Of a stretch of DNA of 64,000 bases, positions 11,148 to 21,344 are shown one piece after another (position 1 is the stretch's first letter; every line of letters starts with the position of its first letter). The translations under genes and the position numbers were made by a program. This stretch comes from Phlebopus portentosus (lineage: Eukaryota > Basidiomycota > Agaricomycetes > Boletales > Boletinellaceae), in NCBI GenBank assembly GCA_037892935.1, contig JAYXKI010000020.1, positions 310,001-374,000 on the forward strand. Reading direction: 5' to 3'. The notes beneath the pieces were generated by a model. The model was given only the letters and a program-made list of their open reading frames with translations, had not been told where the DNA came from and did not search any database.

Positions 11148-13450
11148 TCGTTCGGGTCCGTTAAGGTGATATGTTGGTCACCTGACGTGTAATCCTTCGT
11201 TTCGCACTCCGTAATAGCGAAAAACGGTCTCCCCAACAAAGCCTGGAAGGGAGCGTTCGGAACGACTTGCACTTGGAGCGAAACGTCAATCCCGGCTATC
11301 GTGAACTTCGCATTAGAGATCATGCCAATGGTAGATGACCTAGCTGCGTCTGCTGTCTCGAGGATCATTCCTTTGTCAGGGGAAAGGGGTATCTGAAGCT
11401 TCTCCCATACGTCTTCGCGGAGCAGACATACTACGGCTCCCTGGTCGAGCACGCATTCGACTTCCAGAGTGTCTTCAATCAACGCGCTAACGGTCCTGAG
11501 GGGCATGGATGCCTCTGCGGCGACGCCTTGTCCACTGAGCGCCAGTATTTCTTCCGTCGAAAGCGTTTCGCTTGTTTCGACTTGTTCCGACGCGAAACGC
11601 CCAACTTGTAACGTAAGTGAATCATCCACGACCTCACCATATTTGACTTCAGCCGCGTTGTATCTCTTCGCCGTCGTCAACTCCTTCATCTGTTTCCTAA
11701 CGTCCGGGGCGATTGAGAGGAGTTCACGTTGGCTGATGGTGATAGGGGTATCGAGGGTACGAGTCAGAACGTTGGAGACTGCGCTCGAGTCTTCTATTGG
11801 TACGACGTATTTATACTGGGGTTGTGATTTCCTGGTAATGTCGTCCTGCTGCGGTGATTGGAGTGACCTTGTCGAGGGCCGCGCGCCACTCGGTGGCGCG
11901 GGCTGCGGTTTCGCCTGCGCCTTCTTATGAGGCTGAACTCTAGGAATCTCTACGCCATCGGGCTTCGTTCTTCGTCCACCAGCTGCCTTCTTCTTCGCCT
12001 CGTTAATCAAAATCTCCAAACGTTCGATGTCGTAGTTTTCCTGCTCGTCCTGATCTTCTTCGTCGTGACTATATGCGTACGCTGGACCAGCTTGATGGCT
12101 ATATGCGGACGTGACCGACTCGACCATCCCTACTGTGTGTGTCGCCGGGGCTTTAGCATGAAAGCTATCGATTCGTTCTTTGAGATTGTTCCCCGGTAGC
12201 GACCTCGTAATGAGACCGCCGTTCGGCAACACAATCCTTCCATCCTGGCTCCTAACGCACTTTCCGGCTTGGATGTACTCGAGAACCTTCGTACACGATC
12301 GAATATAGTGTCCTGCTTCGCCGCAGAAGTTACAAACTGGGTTCCGCGGGGTTTCGCTACGTTCCGCCCCTGGTCGATGCGGAACGTTCCCTTTGCTCAG
12401 GGCGTCGAGCGTAACCTGGAAACTCTTCAACGTATCCATTACCTTGGCCAAATCCACTTCTTCCTTCTTTACGATACTTGTCGAAGCTTCTCCGGTAGCC
12501 GGGGGTGGAAAGTTACTGCCGAAACTGCCCACAATCTTTCCTCCCAGCACGAAATTCGAATGTTCGAGCACGTCCTTAATCTTGTAAGGCGTAGACGAAT
12601 CGTGGTCTGGTAGCTTGATCTCGATACGACGAATGAGCGCCTCTCTAAGGTCTCCTGTAATTCCCATCAGGAACATCTCGTCAGCTTGGGACTCCAAGAT
12701 CTTTCCGTTCGTTATAAGATACTTAGAGCGCCTGACGAATTCTCGATGATATTCGCCTAAGTCTTCTCGGTTCTTGATCCCTTTCTTCGCCCGTTCTACG
12801 ACCAAATGCTCCAGTTCTCCCTTGGAGTAGCGTTTCCCTGCCGTGAGACTCGGGTATAGAGCTATAATCTCTCTCTTCACCGTCTCCACATCAGGGTTCG
12901 GGTCGTTAATCTCGTCGGTAGTCTCCCAAAGTTCCGCGACGTCGGTCTTCGCATAGTACAAGAACTTTCGGACGTGATCTCTATCGTTCCACGCGGCCTG
13001 TCTTGCGATTTCTGCAACGTCTTCGAAGAACCTAGGGAGTTCCTTTGGTTCTGAGCCGTCAAACGTTGGGGCACGTTTGTCCCCACGCGAGGGCGGTTGG
13101 TACGCCATTGCGGTTTGTCGATTTGTAAGTTGTTGTAATACGTTAGCGTTAGCAGACAGACGAGCTATTATCGCTGCGTTGCTGGCTAAGATCTGTTGAG
13201 TTCCGGTAGGTAGTTGGTAATTGGTAGGCGGGCTAGCTGGTCTGTTCGGCGAGCCTGGGGTGGAAGCTGGCACAGATGAGAGGTTGGGGAGTTCTGAATC
13301 GGCGATGGTAGATGGGGAATGATCTAGGGAATCGGTGTTGGAAGGAATGGCGCTAACGGATTGTCGCAAGGGTGTTTCGCTGTGTTCCGCGTTTTCCGCA
13401 GCGGAACGTAAGTTGCGATTGACAATCCTCGGCCTTCGAGTCGGCGGCAA
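11057..13450 (-). CDS. gag: Gag-protease polyprotein of the nested element
   Basis: This is a 797-residue open frame from ATG 13450. Residues 1-120 are low-complexity Ser/Pro/Thr. A Ty3-type capsid domain follows (about 125-300), then a CCHC knuckle (C373, C376, H381, C386). A Lys/Gln/Pro linker leads to a retropepsin-like domain around D669-Q670-G671, ending in a conserved LLGRPFF motif. Gln replaces the usual Ser/Thr of D[ST]G, which may be a family trait. The frame ends at 11057, 18 nt past the heptamer GGGTTTT. Confidence 0.9.
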   Translation of the reverse strand: MPPTRRPRIVNRNLRSAAENAEHSETPLRQSVSAIPSNTDSLDHSPSTIADSELPNLSSVPASTPGSPNRPASPPTNYQLPTGTQQILASNAAIIARLSANANVLQQLTNRQTAMAYQPPSRGDKRAPTFDGSEPKELPRFFEDVAEIARQAAWNDRDHVRKFLYYAKTDVAELWETTDEINDPNPDVETVKREIIALYPSLTAGKRYSKGELEHLVVERAKKGIKNREDLGEYHREFVRRSKYLITNGKILESQADEMFLMGITGDLREALIRRIEIKLPDHDSSTPYKIKDVLEHSNFVLGGKIVGSFGSNFPPPATGEASTSIVKKEEVDLAKVMDTLKSFQVTLDALSKGNVPHRPGAERSETPRNPVCNFCGEAGHYIRSCTKVLEYIQAGKCVRSQDGRIVLPNGGLITRSLPGNNLKERIDSFHAKAPATHTVGMVESVTSAYSHQAGPAYAYSHDEEDQDEQENYDIERLEILINEAKKKAAGGRRTKPDGVEIPRVQPHKKAQAKPQPAPPSGARPSTRSLQSPQQDDITRKSQPQYKYVVPIEDSSAVSNVLTRTLDTPITISQRELLSIAPDVRKQMKELTTAKRYNAAEVKYGEVVDDSLTLQVGRFASEQVETSETLSTEEILALSGQGVAAEASMPLRTVSALIEDTLEVECVLDQGAVVCLLREDVWEKLQIPLSPDKGMILETADAARSSTIGMISNAKFTIAGIDVSLQVQVVPNAPFQALLGRPFFAITECETKDYTSGDQHITLTDPNDCRKQSKVATGIRTIARGPLPKGFPQASRN
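11078..11084 (-). promoter_or_regulatory. Candidate programmed -1 frameshift heptamer G GGT TTT (nested element)
   Basis: On the minus strand the gag codons read AAG GGT TTT CCG, which fits X XXY YYZ. Slippage by -1 enters exactly the pol frame, and the gag stop follows 18 nt downstream. The same heptamer followed by CCG occurs at the gag/pol overlap of chromovirus copies B and C. Confidence 0.65.
12341..12366 (-). repeat. Phased hexamer triplet embedded in gag coding sequence
   Basis: On the plus strand GTTCCG starts at 12341, GTTTCG at 12351 and GTTCCG at 12361. This is the reverse complement of CGGAAC/CGAAAC at exact 10-bp spacing, inside the gag frame next to the zinc knuckle. Further pairs at 10 bp are at 7464/7474, 7764/7774 and 13374/13384. 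Confidence 0.75.
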
Positions 13451-13550
13451 AACCTGATGTTCTACAGGGACTCGAGCGGATTGGCTACGTGTAACTCGTC
13501 TGCTAGACGAATTTGGCGGGGTATTCGTAATGGTTGGACAGTGAAATCCC

Positions 13551-13567
13551 CCTCGCCGTGGGCTCCA
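13551..13567 (-). promoter_or_regulatory. tRNA-type primer binding site of the nested element
   Basis: Two bases inside the 5' LTR the minus strand reads TGGAGCCCACGGCGAGG. It starts with TGG, complementary to a tRNA CCA end, and the implied tRNA has C at position 61, as expected. The tRNA species was not identified. This element therefore appears to prime from a tRNA, unlike chromoviruses A-C. Confidence 0.55.
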
Positions 13568-13569
13568 CT

Positions 13570-15198
13570 TGAAACTCCTGTGGACGTTCTGATGCCGGAC
13601 AGGGAGTGTATAGTTCGAGGGGCTGCCCTAGAATACCTTCAAACGGTCAGCAGAGAATTACACCCGAGCTAAGGGCACGAAGGAGTGGAGGGAAATAGGG
13701 ATAGGCAATGGAAAGGCTTGGTGAGGACCGGGGATATGAGGGAAGCGCTCGAGGAGGAATTCCGAGGGTAGGCTTCTCCCGAGATCGACGGTGGCGGTGC
13801 AAAGGCAAAATCGACTCTCCGGCTCAGCTGCGAGCTCTGGACTAAAGCCGACTAACCCAAGGCACAAGAACTAAACTAACTAGGCTACGCTAGTCGAACC
13901 ACCAACCCGAACGTGACTAATCGACTGTGCTAACACACTGGTAAGCGACTGCAGCCGATCTCACTCGTAGTCTAAAGTGTCGGAACGCGGCGTAACGATT
14001 CGAAACGCGATACGATGGACGAAAGGCAATTGCTGAGTGTATCGAAATGTGATGCGAGGGATGGAGGTGCAAAACGATGACGGAAGGGGACTGAGAGAAT
14101 CGAAGGATATGTGTGGGACGATGAAACCGACCGTTTCCGATCGAAACGATGCGGAATAGCACCGGGCTGGTCTTGAGGAAGCGGAGAGTGGAAAGTCAAG
14201 AGGAAAGGGATGATATGGTGTCCTTTCCCGACGACAATGGAGAGGGGAAGGTGTTGCGAGACCGAATGCGAGTGGCACGCAGAGTAACTGGGTTACGAAC
14301 GAAACCGGGCGAAACGGATCGAAACACGTGAGGGGGTCTTGTTTCGGGTGAGAGAAGATAGAGAAGCCTTTATACGATGACGGCGAACTATACGAACGCG
14401 CGAACGGCTCTACTGCGAAGAGAGATCACCGATCGACTGTACAGAACACGAAATGTCGTATATTAGACTATAGAGACGAGAGAGTCCACTACGAACAAGT
14501 AGACTAGAGGTCGAGAGGCTTTGAGACGATGTGAGAACTGCAAGCTAAGCTCCCCACTCAGCTCCCACTAAGCTGTCCCTCTACTACGAGAGTCGTGCTA
14601 TATTTATAATAAACGTCCAAGACTGAGCCTCCCAGCGGTCAGAGAACCTACGTCATAAAGAAAAGGGAACGCATATCGCTATCTACAAAGGAGAGGAGCG
14701 CATAGGAATGGTTTAAGGGACACATAGGTCAAAAGAAACAATACTAAGCATGTCTGGAACGAGAGCATAATGGATTAAAGGGGACGCATATAGAAAGGTC
14801 AGAAAATGTGCGGAACCTTCGGAACCGGGTCTCTTTGAGCGGAACGAAGCGGAACTCGGGGAAACGACTCGGAAGGGCTCTGGCTAGCCTGACAAAGTAA
14901 GTCTGCGATGTTTAACAAAGGAGAGGGACTGAGGACGAGGTTGCAGGGTCAAATCTCTTTGTCTGGAATGCGGATCCGAGGTCCGGAGACTTGTGATCGA
15001 CGCGTGCAAACTCGATGCCGTGATTCTCCCGTCTTGATGGCCGATCAAAGAACGGTGCACGTGCCATCTGGACTATGGCGTTCTTGCTAAGTTCACTCGT
15101 TCGAGCGAAACCAGTCGAAACCGAGCGAAACCAGTCGGAACACCGCGGAACTGGTCGTAACGACTCCGTACGTTCCCAAGCTTCAGACTTACTCTTCA
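13570..15198 (-). repeat. 5' LTR of the nested element
   Basis: This is the mate of 3360-4988, with one mismatch seen over 1,629 bp. It should contain the promoter for the minus-strand gag-pol transcript. The phased hexamer clusters recur here at +10,210. Confidence 0.95.
15106..15161 (+). repeat. Second LTR copy of the phased CGRAAC array
   Basis: This is identical to 4896-4951 at an offset of 10,210 bp. In this LTR the array sits near the upstream edge of the gag-pol transcription unit. Confidence 0.85.
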
Positions 15199-15564
15199 CC
15201 GTTGATACGAACAGGGACTAGGCAGCCTTCCTTATTCTGACCAAAGACTATGTCGTTCGGATCGATGTTACCTAGGCTGATCTGGTCTTGAATGTCTGCC
15301 CAAGGTACGACAAACCTCTTTGGCTTTACGTAAGGTCGTCGGCGGGGTTGATAACGAGTCTGGTAGCGAGTCGGAGCCACAGTGATATGATTGTTTCGGG
15401 AAGTATCGGGACACGTCAAAGTCAGTCAGACCTTGATGGGCAAGATAGGGGTTGCTCGGATAAATCCGGGATGGGCGCGGTCGTCAACCGTCGATGTGTC
15501 TCCTGCGTGGAGTAGCGACAAACGAGTGGTTAAACCACGGGTTCGAGAGTAGGTCTTTCTATTA
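15199..15564 (-). other. Copy A primer site and 5' leader, cut by the nested element
   Basis: Just inside the 5' LTR of copy A lies the leader, which resumes at 3359 on the far side of the nested element. An open frame (15419 to 15189, no ATG) matches the leader frame of copy B at 48287-48565, with mostly conservative substitutions (K/R, D/E, I/V). The match is lost exactly at the insertion point. A second leader frame (3320-3102) overlaps the gag start. Whether these frames are translated is not known. Confidence 0.7.
15553..15563 (-). promoter_or_regulatory. Self-primer binding site of copy A
   Basis: One base separates this 11-mer (minus strand AATAGAAAGAC) from the LTR end. It is perfectly complementary to an 11-mer inside the same LTR (plus 15738-15748), where the transcript is expected to start. 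The same arrangement occurs in copies B and C. No match to a tRNA 3' end beginning TGG is present. Confidence 0.7.
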
Positions 15565-16037
15565 TGTTAGGCGGCGAGACTAACAGGCGTCGATCTCGAG
15601 GCGGCCAACACAACAACAAACAACTGGCTAACGCGAGTTGCCGGGCTATACGCACGCTATGTCGAAGTGAGGGTAAGTAGAATTCAATAAACTATTAATA
15701 CAAGAGTAGATACCTATGTCGAAGTGAGGGTAAGTAGAATAGAAAGACAAGGAAACAAACGAGTCAAACTATCTACTTATATAGACTTCGAGCCTGGGAA
15801 AGGTCTACTCTAATAAGGAGTTACATGATAAGAGAGTGGAGTGATTAGTGAGCGTCATGGTCGGAAGGAGCAGATTTAGTCATGGCTGATGACTGAAGAT
15901 GAATAAGCCACGACGGAGAGAACGGAATTAGTAAATGAGGATTAGTAATGTAAAGGAAAGGTGAAATAAAATAAAATAAAGCGAAAGATGATATGAGAAA
16001 ATAAAAGAAAATAAAAGAAAATGTTCGAGTCCTTACA
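15565..16037 (-). repeat. 5' LTR of chromovirus copy A (473 bp)
   Basis: On the minus strand it begins TGTAAGGACTCG and ends CGCCGCCTAACA, the same ends as the LTRs of copies B and C. It contains the TATATAAG promoter block and the self-primer donor. It also has two direct repeats of a CTTCACTTCGACATAG-containing segment. The outer flank at 16038-16042 is CCGGT; the matching target duplication would lie beyond base 1. Confidence 0.92.
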
Positions 16038-16338
16038 CCGGTGTAGCCTAGTGTAACCGAGGTGGGATAGCACTGAAGAATACTTGCCACGTTCTGACGC
16101 ACATCAATTATGCTGTGTTGAGGTTCAACGTTCATTTTGCGCAAAGCCCGCCCATCGTCAACCAGAACAACAAGTGTTGATCACGTTTCTTTAGGAGCTT
16201 GCTGCTTCTCTTTTTCACATTTGAGATTTTCCATGAAATGCACGTAAGATACAACTGACGAGTCGCATCTATACTCTTGGTCCGAATTGTCAGCGTAGTC
16301 TATTAAATCATTAGAGACTGACAAACTCCTATAATGGT

Positions 16339-16862
16339 CTACGCACTGGCTGCAAGCAACGGATTATCAAAGTCCCAAGGATCACCAGTACCAACTCTGT
16401 TGGTATCTGACTCTTGACCCGGATCGTCATTAGCCATTCGGGCAATATCAAGTTGTGATGGTTCTTCATCATAGGGCTCTTCATATTGATACGTCAGGTC
16501 CTCGTCAGCAGCTCTCCGGCCCCTTGCTTTTGTCGTGGTGGGCTCCGCTTCCATGTTTTTCTGTTATGAAGTATGAGTGCAATACCGGAAGACAAGACTA
16601 TCAGTACTACCATCTCTTCAACACCGTTCTTGTTGACAGCAGGCTGCTCTGCCTTCCTTGGCCGGCCTCATTTTTGTGGTCCTTCAGCAATGACATCTGC
16701 ATTTTGAGAGTTCGAATGAGGGCCATTTGCTTGCTGGGGCTCCAGGGCCGTTGCTGCTTTTTTGAGAGAGGAGTTTCTTGTGACAGCTGATGCCTGCTTC
16801 ATCCCGGCAGTCTTACGAGCCACAGTCTTGTGAGCTGCGAGTTTTCTAGGGGTGGGACTCAT
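16339..16862 (-). pseudogene. AT-hook-containing small protein, broken by CGA to TGA
   Basis: From ATG 16862 the minus strand encodes a Lys/Ala/Thr-rich basic protein (MSPTPRKLAAHKT...). A TGA near 16672 falls inside what would be K-R-G-R-P-R-K, an AT-hook core, and the frame continues open beyond it (GRPRKAEQPAV). A downstream piece (16554-16339) is acidic and may be another part. The protein family is not recognised. It lies on the same strand and just downstream of the mariner transposase, so it could belong to that element or to an older transposon. Confidence 0.4.
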
Positions 16863-16937
16863 GATGGTAAGAGATAAAAAAAAAAAGTGATGTGGCAACG
16901 AAGGTAGCTGCTTATAAACATGTTCCAAGCTCGCTTA

Positions 16938-18195
16938 CTAGCCCTCCGGAGATCGATGATCCAAAGTCTGCAAACATACACTATCTTCAGATTCAACGGC
17001 CTATACAAGCACATCATAGCGACAGTGGCAAAAGAAGAAATAACTATCCAAAGAATTAATGGAATACACCTGCCTGCAGAGTTGCTCAACAACTGAAGCA
17101 TCATCCTGAGGACCGGGACCCTGCCATTTTAACCTGGACTTGATTACAGAGAATGCAAGTTCAATAGGATTGTAGTCTGGTGAGTAAGGAGGAAGAAATT
17201 CAAGCCTGACACCCCTAAGCAAAGGGGTCAGTACATGCTGCGACTTGCATTGCTAGTGAGACAGACCGAGATTTGATGAGCTCCCGAATCTCGGGAGCCT
17301 TGTGTATTGGGCAGTTGTCCATTACGATGACTGATTGATTACCGGGGAAGGGATGCATTTTGTCCAACAGGCTGGCAATGAATTCCGTGAACAATTTGGT
17401 ATTGAATGTGCCCTGTACGATAGTGCAGTCGATTGTCCCATCGAGGCTGATAGCTGGCAAGACAGAGAAGCTAACGGAGTGAATCAGAAGCTTGTGACGT
17501 GCCACAAGAGGCAGAATCACCATTTCCCCCTATTGAAAAACTGCTTACAATACGCACGGCGACCCTCAAGGGCCCAAGCAGTGTTGCAAAGAAAAGCCTG
17601 CTGATTGCAAGCACTCTCATCGACAAATACCAGCTGTTCCGCTGTGTACTGAGAGGCGATATGTGCAACGTACTGCGCATGCAGAGTTTCATTCTGCTCG
17701 AGAGCCCTTTTCGGTAACTAGACCACGACGATTTCAGTTCGCGTGGACTGTGTAGAGAAGCAAAGTGACAGAGACAGCCACCTTCTTAAGTGTGAAACCG
17801 GCGCGCAGCAAGGACCTGTGTATAGTCGCATCTGAAGCCTCCTTCTCCCATCTTTCCTGGAGCAGTAGCCTCAACTCGTCGATGTAATGGTCATTGAGAT
17901 TGCTTAGTGACCCAAAAAGCAACTACGTGGTGTGAACCAACAGCTACCAGGACAGGTTTCAACATGTGCATACCTCGGTGTAGATATAATCAAGCACTCA
18001 AGGCCTTCCACGAAAACCAAGTTCATGCGCAGCAACAGTCCCGTTGCGCTTGAACTCTCGTATTATCCGGAAAACTGTTGTCTTGGGTATGTCGGTCAAG
18101 GCTGTGATCTGAGAGGCGCTGAGTTTCTTGTTCATAGTGATGATGCATTCCCGTAAATCGTTGGACAGCCGTCTGCTGCATCGCTGGGGTTGCAT
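16938..18195 (-). CDS. Tc1/mariner-type DDE transposase, five exons, possibly intact
   Basis: From ATG 18195 the first exon has a helix-turn-helix (SASQITALTDIPKTTVFRII) and a GRP linker, and the second exon a further helical segment. The catalytic domain carries VDESA (first Asp), VMDNCPIH (second Asp) and YNPIELAF (third residue Glu). Introns are inferred with GT..AG ends. The clearest is 17215-17266 (52 nt, CTGAC branch site, GCTTAG acceptor), and others lie around 17940-17975, 17724-17787 and 17006-17072. With these spliced I saw no stop before the predicted end near 16938. The family cuts and pastes DNA at TA. Terminal repeats were not located. Confidence 0.75.
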
Positions 18196-19237
18196 GAATG
18201 AATGCTCAACATAAGCTGTAGAGATGGTGACTGTGAAGATGGTGATGGCTCGAGATTAAGTGGCGACTCGACACGTGAGTTAACCCTTCATCCTCACATG
18301 CGTCGCTGCTCCTATCTCTTTGCCGTGGTGCCTCGTCTCTCATGATGGTCCGTCCCCAGCAACTGGGGGTTCCCTCATGCCTGTGGGTGATGAGGGATTG
18401 GTGAGGATGAGGAGGGAACTGTGGACAAGTGATGAGAGCTGCTGTGCAGGGAGATACTGCATACGAAAGACTACCGTCATGTGCGTATACTCGTGTTTCT
18501 CTGAGAGATGTTTCTGCAGCCCTGGTGGGCACGCTCGGTTTGGTTGTAGCAGGAGTGCATGATGGCTGAGCTGACCTTGTTCGCCCTCGCCCAGATATGA
18601 TTTTGGGTGACATTTCAGCAGAGGATGGTCACCGAGGTGGTTTCAAGTCTGATTAGTAGATAGTACATGTAATGTAGCCACACCCAAGCCTAACTCAGCT
18701 CAGCTACTATCTTGGCTAAAAGCGCCTATGCTGCTGTCTTTTTAGCAGAAACAATCAGATTTTTTGGTGTCCGAATGCGTGAGTTATGACAGATGCAATG
18801 AAGTAGGGGAGAGTTCTGCGAGCAGGAGTGACAACAAACCACCCAGTTTCACTACCACAATCATGTCAGGGAGCCTCGAGGAGTTGCGTACAGGTGCCCA
18901 CTGGGCTGGCCTGATTTATCAAACTTGAATCAGATTTTTCCGGATGACGTTGGGCAAGCTATGATTTTTACACTGAACGGAGGGCATGACAAGGATTTAG
19001 CACTATGATGCTATCTTTTTAGTAGCAAAGTACATACTCAACAAAACCCAGACATTTTTATATGTACTGAAGCGCATTTTCGAGCAGGTTTTTTACATGG
19101 TTATATCAGATTTTTATGTGCTGTATTGACTGAGATATTCGCTATTTTTTTTTTTTTTTTGCTCATCCAGGATGCACTATGCGTCAAAAATACACGTGAT
19201 TTTCCAAATTGCCAACAATTTTGCAATTAGCTGTAAT
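18196..19237. other. AT-rich intergenic region without supported genes
   Basis: No coding feature is supported. The segment has a T-run at about 19145-19160 and several AATCAGATTTTT motifs (about 18746, 18929, 19102) that also occur in the palindrome arms near 28815. It looks like old transposon debris. A 135-codon Ser/Thr/His-rich frame at 18206-18613 was not accepted. Confidence 0.5.
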
Positions 19238-19253
19238 CACTGCGTTCCATGGG
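19238..19253 (+). repeat. Left terminal inverted repeat of the CACTA-like element
   Basis: The sequence is CACTGCGTTCCATGGG, preceded by AAT (19235-19237). It is the exact reverse complement of 21345-21360. Confidence 0.8.
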
Positions 19254-19806
19254 TTTGTACAGTAACGTCCTTTAGAATACATTATTTAAGCTACACGTGT
19301 CTATAAGACGAGTTTGTAGTGCAAATCACTGTAGATCTGCTAGTCTCTTAAAATCAGAATATCATGAGCTAGATGATTCAAGTAGATGGCATCATGTATC
19401 CTAGATGATTTCTTGTAGCTGAGCATATCTGACATACAGTAGCATCTTCTATATGATCTATATGTTCTATCTGAGGTTCATTTCTGTAGCCAACTAGATT
19501 CATTGTAGATGATAAGCAAGTGATCTTCATTTCCATATTCGGAGTGCAAATCAATCTTGGATTCGCATTAATTACCCTATATATTTACATATTGCTATAT
19601 TCACCACTATCAACCAGTCCAGCAAGCATACCATAATCATTTAATGCATGGCGTGCATCAGATGTAATGGTGGAAGTGAAGACGAAGACGGAGGGAGAAT
19701 CTGATGATCACTGCGTGCGAAAAAAAATGAGAGATTGTAGCACACGCAAATTGTAAAGCAGCAACTTCACCTTGTCACCAAGCAAACACAGATAAGATAT
19801 TGAGAT

Positions 19807-20950
19807 ATGAGAGTGTCCAGTTCGCAAAGCCTTGCATTCGTGGTCTTAAAGGATGGGAACATAGAAGAGTCCAACAGCTCGCTCGAGGTGCAGGTGCACG
19901 AGGCAGTCAAGGCGCTGCTTGGAAAATGCTGGCAATGTGGCATGACGAATCGCTGCCAGGCAGGCCCCAGATGGTCGTCGTCCTCATGGCAAATAGGGAT
20001 AAACAACTCCACCGGTACTTTGACGTCCGCCAGGGCTTCCAGTCGGTATTTGGCCTTATCGAGAACATGCTCGACAAAGAAGGCCGTGATCAGTATTTAG
20101 CCAATCTCACGCTTAAGATTTACACGAAGCTTGGCGGTGTCAACCACCGGTTGGAGCCTGGTTCCCTGAAAGCTTGCAAACACGATGGTGGTCAGGCTGA
20201 ATGTGGTTAAGCCGAATGGGAATGCAGTCAAGGGCGCGCCTAGTATTGCGGCGGTCGCAGCGTCGTGCGACATGAACTTCGCGCAGTACCATGCAAGCGT
20301 ATCCCTTCAGAGACCTAAACAAGAGGTGAGTTCCTGTTTTTACGCTATTATGCAGGCGCCTGATGCAACCATTCATGGACGGTTGAAAACTTGCGCGGTA
20401 TGATTCTGGAACGCTTGAAGGACTACCGTGAGAGCATGGACTCGTTCCCTGAACGCATCCTTATATTCCAAGCCGGTATTTCGGATGGCCAGCACGCGGT
20501 GATAATGGCCACAGAGATCAAGCAGCTGAACGAAGCATTCAGTGAATTGAAGAAATACAAGCGAAGCTGACTTACATCGCTTGTAGCAAGGTTCAACACC
20601 AGAATTGGTTCTACCCGATGAAGGTGGCATCTGCGGACAGGACCTCAAACTCTCTGATGGGGTCAGTCGTAGACCAGGAGTGACGAGCATTTATGACTAC
20701 AATTTCTACTTGCAGGCTCACGCGAGCACGCAAGGTATTGCTCGCACGGCTCACCACACAATCCTCCATGAAGACGACGAGTTCTCTCCGATGCTCTGCA
20801 GCAAGGCATCAATGACACTTCATACCTCTGGGTGGCGTCGACGAACAGTGTGAGCTTGGTACCACCAGCCTACTGGACAAGTTGAGCATGCGCTTGTGCA
20901 TGCTTATACTTGCGCATCGTGATGTCAGCTGCTGAGAGAAGTAAAGAGGC
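19807..20950 (+). pseudogene. Argonaute MID-PIWI fragment, degenerate
   Basis: Three frames must be joined. A MID-like start (19807 on: FVVLKDGNIEES) leads into a frame with QYLANLTLKIYTKLGGVNH, the conserved LKIxxKLGGxN box of Argonaute. PIWI strands follow (VKGAPSIAAV, MILERLKDYRE, ISDGQHAVI, NWFYPMK, YNFYLQAHA). An intron beginning GTGAGT near 20325 is retained. The first catalytic Asp is Asn (RLNVVKP) and the second is Ala (FQAGIS); the His region (RTAHHTI) remains. Frameshifts and an in-frame TGA (SVVDQE*) show that it is not functional. The N, PAZ and linker domains are absent. Native proteins of this family bind small RNAs in RNA silencing. Confidence 0.85.
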
Positions 20951-21344
20951 CAGGATGTCGGCTCAGGATGTCATTGGTAGGGCAAAGGGTCTCTGGAGGG
21001 GCGGAGTCTCAGGTGACAGAGGACGGGTGGCAGAGGATGATGGTGGAGGAAGAAAGAGAGACGTGATGATGCAAGGGTGATGGTCAAGGTGAAAAGAGAA
21101 GTGGACAAGTCGTGACCGGCGTAATATTACAGTAGATGATATAGTATCCTCTGATGAATCTCTTCAACTGATGCTATATTAATCTACTCGATTGTACAGT
21201 TAATCTGTCTATTTAATTTTCATGTAGCATCTTCACACTTGACATACACAAAGCTATGGTAGATTCAGTTTTCAGGCCTGACTGAACAATCTTGTATATT
21301 CTTGCTATCACAACTACTGTAATCTATCGGACAACCTCTAGAAT

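Larger units (their letters stand above)
3360..15198 (-). mobile_element. Nested, recent 11.8-kb Ty3-type LTR retrotransposon with an antisense accessory gene
   Basis: Two 1,629-bp direct LTRs (TG...CA ends) bound this element. They are flanked by CCGT at 3356-3359 and 15199-15202, read here as a 4-bp target duplication; the base beside it is ambiguous. Minus-strand order is 5' LTR, tRNA-type primer site, gag-protease, pol in the -1 frame, then an oppositely oriented spliced gene, then the 3' LTR. Comparing the LTRs I saw a single difference (C at 4399, A at 14609), so insertion is recent. Gag and pol have no internal stops, so the element may still be functional. The integrase ends in a GPY-type module without a chromodomain. 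Its lineage within Ty3/gypsy was not determined. Confidence 0.95.
1..16037 (-). mobile_element. Chromovirus copy A (Tf1/sushi-like Ty3 LTR retrotransposon), split by a nested element
   Basis: This is the same family as copies B, C and D. Reading on the minus strand it runs 5' LTR (16037 to 15565), primer site, leader, gag, protease and reverse transcriptase, and leaves the window at base 1. A second LTR element occupies 3360-15198, so copy A consists of 15199-16037 plus 1-3359. Joining the two flanks across the 4-bp duplication CCGT restores a leader that aligns with copy B. The 3' half (RNase H, integrase, chromodomain, 3' LTR) lies outside the window. In-frame TGA codons in gag and pol show that it is defective. 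Confidence 0.93.

Noticed and set aside
18206..18613. 135-codon minus-strand ORF upstream of the mariner transposase
   Set aside because: Its composition is low-complexity Ser/Thr/His/Pro without domain features, and a longer frame on the opposite strand looks equally random.
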